Position numbers and translations under genes: made by a program | Notes under the pieces: generated by a model | Databases searched by the model: none | The model's input: the letters and a program-made list of their open reading frames with translations, nothing else | What the model was told of the DNA's origin: nothing | Part shown: in pieces, positions 22,748 to 33,437 of the stretch | Position numbering within the stretch: the first letter of the stretch is position 1 | Layout of the letters: every line of letters begins with the position of its first letter | Origin: Polytrichum commune | Taxonomy: Eukaryota; Streptophyta; Polytrichopsida; Polytrichales; Polytrichaceae | Length of the DNA: 64,000 nt | Assembly: GCA_950295325.1 (NCBI GenBank) | Contig: OX485806.1 | Coordinates: 55,299,169-55,363,168 of the forward strand | Reading direction: 5' to 3'

Positions 22748-24939
22748 TGTTGAGTACAACATTACATCAAGAACAAGCAAGTGGAAGTAGGAAGAGGAAC
22801 ACCGAAATCTCAATCTAACATCAAAGACAAGCAAGTGGAAGTAGAAGAGGAACACCGAAATTCAAAGGAACGGTCGAAGAATGCACTTCGGAGGCGAAGT
22901 AACCTCGACCACGGTTATAGGGTCCACTGTCACGGATATACGAGGAAGTCCCGCGGTTATAGGGTCCCTTACCCACAGCAATGGGTCCCCAGCGGCTTAG
23001 TGTAGGAAAACCTAGAATTTAGAGATAGGGACTATTATGTAAGTATGAAAGGGCTTATATGAGGAGTATATAGGGGTATATAGGGATATTATGAAGTATG
23101 TAGAACTAGAATTCCATCCCGTTAGTATAAGTATATGGGATTTTGTCAAAGACAATTATGAAAGAAGAATATTAAGCAATTACGAGAAGTATAAGGACAT
23201 ATAGGAATATGGTACATTCTACTAGTATGATCATTGGAATTTAAATCAATCAATATGAAGATTTGATTGATTCTCAAAAAGGATTTGGAATGTAGCCATG
23301 ACAAAGATATAGTGGAATCTTATAAAGACAAACATTATAGTGGTAAAACGGTTATAACCGTTTATGATAGATATCATCTACCTATGTCGGAGATAGGTAG
23401 TTATCTAGGAAAGTGGAGTTAACAACCACTTTAGATATAGATTTTGGGTTAAGAAGAAAAGACTATATAAAGGGAGTAATTTTAGGAGACTACACCTCAT
23501 TTTCTACACAATGAAGTTATCACAAATTTGAGTGTCAACAACACTTGAGTTACTTTTGTATCTCTCCTCTTGGAGCTCTTTTGCAATACATTATCTTTTC
23601 CACAAATGTGTGTGTGACCTTTCTCTCTCTCTTTCTCAAATTGAACTACGAGTTGTCAATTGGTACTTGTGACTTAAGTGATTGATAAAACGAGAGGAGA
23701 GTAGGTGTTTTGAGAAAAAACTCAAAGTATTAGTGTGAGAGTGAGAACAAAGCGCTCAAGAATAGTTGGAGTATCAATGGAACTTTGAGAGAAGTTGTTA
23801 TGAGTAGTAACGTCAATTTAACTTGAACGTCGGAATTACAATTAACTCTAAAAAATAGAACTTATCATTAAACTCCTCAAAAGGGAATTATAAATATATA
23901 TGTGATTGTATGTTGAAGAATTATATGCATGTTATGGACGATTAAAGTAAATTTCTTAACGATTACAAACTCCTTCAAAAGAGGAGGAACTTATTATCAT
24001 AAACTACATAATTGACTTACAAGTATTATGCATATTATATTATATAACATATGTTTGAGTATCGAACTTATTTTATGATTAACAAGAATGATGAAGACAT
24101 TAATTTACATCAAAGTTTGAATCTATATGAATGAAATAATCTACTTACTACAATTGTTATTGAAACTTCTTTCTTTAAGTTTCTTTGTGAGTTGTTGGAT
24201 GTCATTACAATTTGAAGGATTATCTATTCAAGAGAAGATCTCTCTCTCTCTTGAGCAAAACTCAAGAGAGATAGGTAAACTTCTCGTCATCAAGAAATAC
24301 TTTGTAGTAAAAGTGTTTTTTCTCTTAAGATACTTTGTGAGTTGTTGGATGTCATTACAAGTGAAGGATCAACTATCAAAGAGAAGATTTCTCTCTCTTG
24401 AATAACTCAAAAGAGTTATAATTATTATCGTCATCAAGAAACACTTTGAACGTAACATTGCAAAACAATCAATGATGTGTTCATGAAATTATAACTACTA
24501 TATGCATACATGTCAAGTTACAATATTATAAGTAGTAACACTTGAGCTTAAAAAGGAAGACTCAAGAATATTAGATCTTCTTCATCATTATAAGATTACT
24601 ATCATTCGTGTGATTGATGTTTATGAACTACGAACCTTAAGGATTCATATAACTTATTGAAAACTATATTATTATCGAGGATATTGTTACACCTCTTGAA
24701 GCTTTCTTTAAATCTAATGGTTCTTAATGATGCCTTACATTGAGAGTAAGAATTAAGATAATGAGATTGTGTTCACTCCAATAATTATATTCATATCATA
24801 AGGAGAAGAGAGGGATTATTAATTTGAGACCGAACATATTAATGAGGCACGGTAGTTCTCAAGCGGATATAAATTTACATGATGTGCATCGTGAGTCTTC
24901 TTAGCTAATTTGCAAAGGAACGATCCACGGCGTCCATCA
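22748..24939 (+). mobile_element. LTR of gypsy element (2.19 kb), shared between two internal regions
   Basis: It begins TGTTGAGTACAACA and ends CGTCCATCA. It is preceded by a polypurine tract (as a 3' LTR would be) and followed by a primer binding site (as a 5' LTR would be). The full length is matched in inverted orientation by the solo LTR at 13341-15605, and this confirms both ends. The layout internal-LTR-internal is what remains of tandem elements that shared or recombined through an LTR. The LTR holds a TATA box at 23464 and many AT-rich stretches after 23800. Confidence 0.85.
23464..23471 (+). promoter_or_regulatory. Putative LTR promoter TATA box
   Basis: The motif tatataaa followed by ggga sits about 717 bp into the LTR, with CT-rich sequence downstream (23560-23640). 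This is a typical place for the U3/R promoter of a long LTR. The inverted solo LTR has a related, slightly altered sequence near 14810. The transcription start, about 30 bp downstream, is inferred. Confidence 0.5.
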
Positions 24940-24942
24940 TTT

Positions 24943-24960
24943 TGGCGACCATGCTGGGGA
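24943..24960 (+). other. Primer binding site of gypsy element
   Basis: TGGCGACCATGCTGGGGA lies 3 bp after the LTR end. It begins with TGG, the complement of a tRNA CCA end, and the general form tggcgac...gctgggga is that of primer sites in plant Tat/Ogre-type elements. The tRNA identity is not determined here. Confidence 0.8.
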
Positions 24961-25141
24961 TTTCTTGCCATTAATGTGTCTCGGTGATTTTTAAGTGTGA
25001 AAGGGACGAAAGCAGAGGTTCTTGGCGAATGTGTTAACTAAGCACGTGGAGAATTACGCCAAGAAGAGCGGATAACCGCAACGTCATATCTACCAATTGA
25101 AACTTAACACGATTCGGAGATAATGCGCCTTACTAGTAAGA

Positions 25142-26280
25142 ATGTCAAATGAGACGAGACATATGGAAGACGACCGGGAGATACGTGATACGTTGAATGA
25201 ATTTAACTTCATCACTTTTTGCGAGGCAATACTCAAGGAGACCAAAATTCAAGAGAAATTCTATCAAGTGGAGATTGAGGAATCCCTACTCTACAAATTG
25301 TGGCACACAACGGGAGAAATTTCCAATGAACATCAAACAAAATTGGAACGTTAAATCAAAGGAGAAGATAGTGAACGACCAAAAGGAATTAATATCAAGT
25401 TGGCCATGGGAATATCCCGATTACATCAAAGAATCTAACAAAGCGGAAGAATGGATTAGCACCAAACGATTTCGTGACTTAATGGTATGTATGAACCAAG
25501 TATACATCGATCAAGCGTGGAGAAGTTTTGAAGAAAGGCGGATTAGTTTCACGTACCGATCAGAGTTTGAGAGAAGAATCAAAGACTCACCTGAAGAATT
25601 ACAAGCCATCATATTTTCTAAAGTGTGGAACAAAGGCAAGGATACGTTGTGGGAGTGCATACCGGGAACAACAAATCAAAGTGGGTACCATTATAATCTA
25701 GAAGGGTTCCTTTACGACCTATACTACACACGAGTAATGGTACCGGCTACGATCAATGATTCCTTGGTCTGAGAACGTCCATTGCCGCGATAACTTACGA
25801 GAAAGATTAGAAGAAGGATCCGAAGAAAAACAATTAATCGGACGACTTGAAGCCTCACATGTCGAAAGAGCAATTTTGAGGAAAATTGAGAAATCAAACG
25901 TGAAAGGAGTATACGTGATCGATGATCTTATAGAAGACCTAGACACTAAAGGAATTGTGAGTCATTGGCCTTGGGAGTACCCGGAGTTTAGTTGGGACAA
26001 AAAGGTCCTAACTCAATATGAAGGAGTAAAGAGGTTCCTAGATCGATACGACCCTAACCAATCTTCTTTTAAATGCCTAAATTCAACAATCTTAGCTTGT
26101 CGCCCGTTTGATCAAACGACCTTCATCCGCCCCGACTTCATCAACTTGACGCTTCATCCATTCCACGCCTCATCCACTCAATGCGGCCCTTCACTAGCGC
26201 CTTCATCAACTCGACATATAATCTGTTTGACATTGTCCTCCGCTCACGTCTTCATCAACTCAACACTGTGTTGACCTTTG
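25142..26280 (+). pseudogene. Gag-like 5' internal region, decayed
   Basis: After the primer site, frames at 25142-25354 and 25197-25772 overlap in different phases and then break into short blocks to about 26080. Recurring features are WPWEYP motifs (near 25405 and 25975: SSWPWEYPDYIKESNK and SHWPWEYPEFSWDKK) and charged helical stretches (FEERRISFTYRSEFERR). The two WPWEYP blocks suggest an internal duplication. Position directly after the LTR and primer site implies gag. I find no zinc knuckle or protease. The reading ends in a Cys/Ser-poor, cttcatcaac-repeated stretch at 26120-26270. Confidence 0.45.
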
Positions 26281-26839
26281 TTTCTTGATTAATTGTTTGA
26301 ATAATACTAACTAGTTGACTTTAATCTAATTTCTATCAATTTAATTTTTTCCTTATTAAACCGTGAACCTTAATTCAAATTGTGAGCAGTTTTGTTGGAA
26401 TATTATGGATGATAGTATAATGCATCTAAAATTTAAAGGTAAAAAATTACTGAGAAAGAACTATGCCAAATCTACGTAGTAGAGATTCTCTGTATCCACC
26501 TACAAATTTTTTTTTGTTATACTAGTAGCTCATTTTAAGATAACACCAGTCAATGCAACCAACATGATTCGATCCCGGATTAATGCATACCTAACATCAA
26601 TCTCTTACACTACTTGGATCCACAGACAAATGTCTTAAACTTTGGTTGCCACCTATATATTGATCGTTTAGGGTTGCTTCAAGCAAGGTTGTTTTCCCCT
26701 ACTCGACACAATGCCGTATAATTGTCTAATTATTTTAATAATTCTCCTTAACTAACATGAGCCTAATTCCTAACAACTAACTGTTCTTTTTAATAGAAGG
26801 TGAGCCTTAATTCAAACTACGAGCAGTATGGGTGGTTCA

Positions 26840-27379
26840 TACCGTAATCAAATGGTCGAACGAGTAGGGCAAACTATCAAGTAAGTTATGACCACATCTG
26901 TGTCTTTCATAGGCATTTCGAAGCACGTGAGTTGGTCCGCAATACATTTTATTTTGTTAATTTGATGGAGCATGTCATCACCTTCGTCCATCTTTATAGT
27001 GAAAAACTTACGTCTTATGATCAAAATGTTAGACAAGCTTTTGGTCTTGTGTATGTTGCATAATATCTTCCACATTTTTGTTGGTCCTTCGCATCATTTC
27101 ATGTGTGCCAACTCTCTGTCCACAAACCTCGTGGCAATAATGTTAAAGGTCTTTTTGCATTGTCACTCTTACTTCTTCTTGTCATTTGTCAATGGCGGTA
27201 TATGGAGGTAGCGCCTCTAAACTGTGCACAATCTTCCAAAAATCTTTGGTAGCTAACACCATCTTCAATTTGAACTTATGAAAGTTGATGTTATTGCCAT
27301 TGAATTTGTCAATCATTGTAATTTCTTTGTCCTCAACAAAAAAATATTTGAGGGCCCAAATGTAAATTTTTTTTGTCAT
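26840..27379 (-). pseudogene. Ty1/copia gag fragment
   Basis: The minus strand encodes two blocks typical of the copia gag polyprotein. At 27182-27379 there is FNGNNINFHKFKLKMVLATKDFWKIV, corresponding to the N-terminal F.G.NY..W...M motif. At 26848-27075 there is LSNILIIRRKFFTIKMDEGDDMLHQINKIKCIADQL, corresponding to the UBN2-type F...M.EG.....I...K....L motif. Stops and phase changes separate them, and no pol follows. A decayed 5' fragment of an inserted copia element is the simplest reading. Confidence 0.7.
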
Positions 27380-27599
27380 TCAATGTACCATAATCTTTAG
27401 AAATACTTAATCAAACTTTGATTTCACCTAAAGCTACATAAAATTTACCCCCTAATAAAACCATCACTTGTATGCTTAAAGGTTAAAATGAATCCTTTCC
27501 TTTCATAGATAAAAGAATTTAATGTGTTTAAAAACAAAAAAAAATCACTCAAATTCTAAATCGTTATTTTACACTCCACAAATGAAAAAAAATCGCTCA

Positions 27600-28680
27600 A
27601 AACTCTCAAGCTAGCAAACTTAAGCTTTTTGGAATCAAATCAATTCAAATTACTTACACTAAGTTGTTCCACATTTAGGTCAATACTCCAAACTGGTGCA
27701 AAAACCACTCAAAATTTACAAGGTGAAAAATTTAAGCTCCTTCGCATTCAAATACACTTAAGCCACTCAAAGAAGGTTGATCCTTACTAAATTCAATATC
27801 TTAACACTCTAAATTAATAAAATGATACTCAAAATCCTTAGGAATCAAATCTAAGCTCCTTGGCACTCGAATGAACTCAAATCACTCACATAGGATTGTA
27901 TTCATTCAAGTCAATACCTTAGTACTACAAATTGATGCCTAATTACTTCAAAAACTTCAAGGATACAAATCTTAGCTCCTCTGCATTCAAATGAACTCAA
28001 ATCATTTACACATGGTAGTATTCACTCAAGTCAACAACTTATTTCTTCATATTGGAGAAATAATACACAAAACCTTAAACGATGCAAATTAAGCTCCTTG
28101 GCATTTAATAGAGTCAAACCATTCAAAGAATGTCCGATTCACTCAAGTCGGCACCTCAACACTCCGGATTGATGAAATGTCACTCAAAACCTTCACCGAC
28201 GCAAATTTAAACTCCTTGGCATCTAAATGAATTAAAAATACTCATATAATATCTTATTCATTCAAATTAGCAGCTTAATACTTCAAATTGGTGAAATTTC
28301 ATTAAAAACCTTTAAGGAAGCAAATCTAAGCTCATTGGCGTTCATATCAACTTAAAGCACTAAAAAAATCAATCTCACTCAAGTGAACACATTAACACTT
28401 TGAATTGATGAAATAACACTCCAAGCCTTCAACGTTGCAAATCTAAACTCCTTGGCACTCAAATGAATTCAAACCACTCAAAGAATATCCAATTCATTCA
28501 AGTCAACACCTTTATACTTTGGATAAATATAATATCTTTTAAATCCATTAAATAAGAAAATTTAGGATGTTTGCCACTTAACTAAGATCAAATCACTCAC
28601 AAAAATTGGATCTCCACTCAAAAACAAATATGATCTACACTCATGCATTCAAAAGGAATAAATTCACACCAAATGAGCTC
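27600..28680. repeat. ~118-bp tandem repeat, about nine units
   Basis: A phrase close to aatctaagctccttggcact recurs near 27619, 27732, 27851, 27971, 28089, 28207, 28326 and 28443, with a weaker unit near 28559. The spacing is 113-120 bp. Units also share actcaaatcactca-like and ttcaagtcaacacctt-like segments. The copies are visibly diverged, so the array is old. It contains no credible reading frame. Confidence 0.85.
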
Positions 28681-31383
28681 TCTGATGTATCAACACTCCG
28701 CCAATGTGCTCCACAATGGTCTTCTCCTCCAAGAATGCTCCGATGTACTAGAAAATTGCTTTCAAACTCCAAGACTCCTCCAAAAATTCCAAACACCTCC
28801 AAAGCGCCTCCAATCAGATCCGGCCCTCTCCAAGCTCTTTTAAAATCGATATCCTTCCTCCAAAATGCACTGAGTTCATAACATGTTGAAAATAAAAGAA
28901 GAAGGTAGAGAGACCTACGTAGCAAGGTAATACACAACACACGTTGATGACATACAATGGAGAAAGTAATTAGAATCTTCGTTTATGCCTTTATTTATAT
29001 GAATATTTTACAACCAACATTGGCATCCCATTTGGGACAATGTCACTAGTGCAACCTAAAACTATCCTCCAATACATAGCTCATCAGCAATCGACTTGGA
29101 GAAGTAGACACTAGACTGTTTTTATTAGATAAATTTGGTAGATTCAACTAACTACATCAAATATAGACCATGGAAAAATCTCATGGTTTGGATTCTAGAA
29201 ACTTTTGGAAATTTCTTAGGATTCTATATGAATTTCATTTTGAACAAATCTTAGAACTCTAGGAGTTTTCTCCATGTCTTTCATTTTCATCCAACTTGTC
29301 ATGTCACCTTGTTTTCAGTTTCCTCCATAATTTTTGGTTTCATCCCTAGTTTCTAATTTCTAGTTTCATTGGAGGGGTGGATTTTTCATTGAAAACCTAA
29401 ATGACATGCATAGGTCATTATGAAATTAAACCCCTATATATGAGACATCTATAAAGAGAAAAAATGTATACAAACTAACGGTAGGCTAGAAAATTGCCTC
29501 ATGTATTTATGCTAGGTTTTTATATTTAATGTGAGAAACGTCTGCACGACATGCAATAAATATATATATCATAAATGAAATACATATGTTATTACACATT
29601 AAATCCACTATCATTTTCCAATGAAAATCATTATTTATTTTTACATGCATAGCATGTAACCCAACAATTGTAATAAACAAACAAAGACAAGAACACAATA
29701 ACTTAGTCACAATCGAGAGAGCAAAATTCCTAGGAGCCCATGAGGGATCCAAGAGCCTCTTGTTGTGAAATTTTAGAACCCAAATGCAAACCCTAACAAA
29801 TATGGATGGGGTAGTCATTGAGGACTATTACCACATGACAACTATGGATGAAAATGCCAATTGAATGAAACTAACATATTTTATTTTGTCATTTTTTCCC
29901 TAAACCTTAGGCCCCCTTTTGTACATGTCTTTTACTTCAAGATTCTAAATAACATTTTTAAAATGTACACGGTAGAGAAAAGTAATACCTTTCCTTTGTG
30001 TATATTATGTACATTAATGCTTCAAATTATACCTCTTTTTACACTCACATTGGTTTGTACATGGTATTACAAGTCCATTGAAGGCTCTCATATACATAAA
30101 TCTCTATATCTTACAACATGCATCAACTTAGTATATTTTGCACATTATTGTCTCTATAAAATCCTTTCTATGCACTCGCGTGTGGTTACACATGCATTGA
30201 TTGGTACACCCCTGGATTTATAATGTAGACCACAAGTATGGGCATGCACCATACCAAGCTTTGCATTTGTGCATATAAATTCATATTCAGGCTATCTTGC
30301 ATTGTTGTTGAATGTGTTGTCGTCAGAGACCAACCGGTTCAAAAGTAGGTTAAATGGTAATTATCCAAGTGATGGCCGTTCAATGTCAATGTATAGTAAA
30401 TATCCACAATGACTTCACTCACTTAGGATAAGGTTTAGCCTTCCCTTATAAGATTCATTGTAAATCAAGTCTTTAAATACATATTTAATTGAGATGAGAC
30501 CCACATGCCTTTGGAATTAGAGTGACGTAAAGTATGCAGACCTTTCATGGTCATTGTTTAAAGATTGGATTACTATGTTTGAGTGGTGTGTGGTTAGATG
30601 TGAATTTAAGAACAAACACCAAAAATGACATGTATTCTTTTAAGAGATTGGAGTACATGTTCAAAATTTGCTCACCATTCTAAGTTCAGTAGTCATCATA
30701 ATTTGAAAAAACCTATATGATTTTTGTAATACGCTCAAGAATCTTCACTTACATAATGGTTCTTATATTCAAATCAACTCTAGAAATTATGAAACAAAAA
30801 ATACAAGCAAGATTTGGAACTAACAATCATCTCTCACTAATTGCATGTTTCACATCCTAAGAGAAGTGGATGCATTGCTAAAAGTGTCCATTTAAGACAT
30901 GCTTGCCATAATGGATACAAAACCTTGCAGTGCTGGAAAGAGGAAGGACATTGTGCAAAGCTCCCTCCATTATTCTGCAATGGGAAGCCTTGTCATGCCA
31001 CCTACTACACCGCAATCAAATGATACCCTGACATTGTTCTCCACCCCCTCCACTCCCTTGACCCATTCCACTTCCAGCACACCCAAATATTGTTACCAGA
31101 ATACGCGTTACACTTTTGACCCACCATTTTCACCCTCCTACCAATCATCCCACAAAACATAAGCATTATAATGTCGATGGAGGTAGACATAACTCCTAAA
31201 AGACAAGGGGTATGCATCAAACATGTGTTATCGTGGTTTGGTGACCATTTGGAGTTCACATACAAAAGGTAACTATTAATGGTGATTTTAGACTACAATT
31301 ATACAGTTGGAATCAAGATAACTATGAAATATCATTGGAAATGAAATCAGAAAAATTTATTTTTCTATAATGATATTAACCTA
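28681..31383. other. Intergenic, with one half of a dispersed repeat pair
   Basis: No gene is recognised; the ORFs here lack coding character. The part from about 30520 to 30880 is similar, in the same orientation, to about 34710-35030: both contain tttgagtggtgt-, agagattgga- and actaattgcatgtttca-like segments in the same order and finish gagaagtgg(a/g)tgca. The pair flanks the pogo element and is probably an old dispersed repeat family. Confidence 0.5.
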
Positions 31384-31385
31384 TA

Positions 31386-33435
31386 CAGTCTAACCTTGAT
31401 AATATCACACCATCCGTTTCACCATAAAGTGTGATATAAACAAGGTGTGACATATTTGATAATGTCACATTTTGAAGATTTGTGCATAATGTGATATTAT
31501 CAAAAAAAAATAGGTAGAAAATCAAAATGAAATTACAATGTAAAAAAAAAAAAAAAAACAAACACAAGACTTCAATGTTTTTGAATGTAAAATATAATTC
31601 AAAATTGTGAATAACAACATGAGCACATCACAATGTGTCATTGAGATCAGGTAAAGACCTCTCACTAGAGACAAAGAAGCTTCTAATGTCACATTGTTTT
31701 AGTGATGTTAAATGTCCAACACCAATTCTAATGTGTTTGTCATGGATGTTTTCCATTCCTAACAACTCATGAGTGTTGAAAATCTGAGAACCTTGGCTAG
31801 CCATAAAATTCAAAACATCTTTAGCATATTTTTGTGCATCGCTTAGCTTCACTACTTTAGACTCATCATCATTGCTATTAACAATCAATGGGTATTCTTC
31901 CATGGAATCAAGTACATGTTCGCCATCTTGCACTAATTGCACAAGCTCCTCAATAGAATATTCCACCTCAAAATCATCTTCACCTTCCATGTTTATGTAC
32001 TCTAAAGGACTAAGCTTTTCTATAGGCTTGCCTTCAACATCCAAACCCAAATTCAATGCGGCGATGAGATTGCCCAATTCCAAAGCTGCTTCCTCCATTT
32101 TGGACTTCATACGTTCATCAGAATTGTTGATATCTGCATTCCACGCTGCAGGCAATATGGCAAACTTTCTCCAACAATTTCTAATGGTTTGATCATCTAA
32201 TTCATGCCATGCCGCCACACACCATAGCATTGCTTGAAATAGATCAACATTCAGTTTCCCCAAATCTTCATTTGAGTTATCAATTTGTTGCAAAGTCCAG
32301 GCAACAAGCTTGCGTTTATAGCACATTTTGAATGCTGCAATCACTCCTTGATCCAAAGGCTGAACAACTGAAGTCACATTTGGTGGAAGAAACAATATAG
32401 TGATATGGGAGAGTACAAAAGCATTAAATCCATCTATAACTTTTTTGACCTCACCATGAATATCATGGCTTCCTGCATTATCCATAATAATGCAAATTTT
32501 TCTATCTTGCAATGCCATTCTTCGGTTCTCACTCTTCACCCAATGTGTAAAAGCATCACCATTCATCCAGGCTGAATTGTTAGAATAATAGTGTACTATA
32601 CTATTTGGATCAAACTTCCGAGGAAAGCATCTGGGACGTGTTGATTTGTGAATGAAAACAAGCTTCAATCGCTCCTTCCCTGAGATATTAGTGCAAAGCC
32701 CCAATGTCACACGGTCCTTCTTTTTATTTCCTTTTGCCTTCCCAATATTCAAAGTCTTGCAAGGAGAGGCTTTATAATACAAACCTGTCTCATCAAAATT
32801 GAAGATGTCTTCAGGATCTTACTAGATTCTCCTATGCGACTATTGACTATAGAAACAGTGAAGACCGTGCCACATATCTTGAGATTTCTACATTGCAAAC
32901 CAATTGAACTAATTTAGCTTAAGTCGACACTACTCTGTACCAGCTCAGCTAAACCGTAGAACTTAACATCCTAAATTACTTCACACAAGCTGAAACCCTC
33001 AAAGACACATAGGTGAACACATGTGACGGAAGGTGGGGTGCATAGAGGCCAAGAAGTCTTGGCAGCGCCGTCAAAGACAACACCTTTGAGTGCCGTGTAT
33101 AGACAGCACCGTTCAGGGTTGGTGCACAGAGGCGGCTCATGACCCTTTGAATAACATTGCATTTATCACAGGGGTGGCTCATGACCCTTTTGGCTACTAC
33201 AATATGTCCATCCAACCATCACATACAATCCATACATCCAACCATCACATACAATCCATCCATATTTGATATTATCACATTTACACTAAGGATTTTGGAA
33301 AAAAAATAGTGACATTAACAAGGGTGATAGGGATAATAACGAGGGAGTTTTACACTAAGAAAATCGGTTTCAAACTTTTAGGTGACAGTATCAAGGTGTC
33401 CCATTAACAAGGGTGACATTATCAAGGTTAGACTG
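31386..33435 (-). mobile_element. pogo/Tigger DNA transposon with intact inverted ends
   Basis: The left end cagtctaaccttgataat and the right end attatcaaggttagactg are perfect inverted repeats of 18 bp, with further partial matching inward. Each end is flanked by TA (31384-31385 and 33436-33437), the target duplicated by Tc1/mariner/pogo elements. The enclosed transposase is on the minus strand. The element is about 2.05 kb. The region 32830-33400, where the N-terminal part should lie, has no matching frame but contains a 27-bp direct duplication (caaccatcacatacaatcca, about 33213 and 33240). Confidence 0.92.
31628..32825 (-). pseudogene. pogo/Tigger-type DDE transposase, N-terminus missing
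   Basis: The open frame covers 384 codons from 32782, and homology extends slightly upstream to FNFDETGLYY near 32810. Catalytic residues are visible: the first Asp in NFDETG, the second in IIMDNAGSHD, the third in QPLDQGV. This is a DDD triad of the DDE_1 (CENP-B/Tigger/pogo) family. TAG and TAA codons lie directly upstream of the NFDETG block, and I find no N-terminal helix-turn-helix DNA-binding domains. The catalytic half is uninterrupted, with an acidic C-terminal tail (EDDFEVEYSIEELVQLVQDGE). The gene normally excises and inserts the element; this copy is N-terminally truncated. Confidence 0.85.
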
Positions 33436-33437
33436 TA

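Noticed and set aside
13341-24939. A giant element with 2.2-kb terminal inverted repeats (Polinton or DIRS-like), because the two LTRs are inverted and an integrase lies between them
   Set aside because: The left LTR has its own TGCTT target duplication on both sides, the right LTR has a polypurine tract and a primer site, and no DNA polymerase B, packaging ATPase or tyrosine recombinase is visible between.
26565-26590. tRNA-like TTCGATCCC sequence
   Set aside because: No acceptor stem, anticodon arm or box A partner could be found around it.
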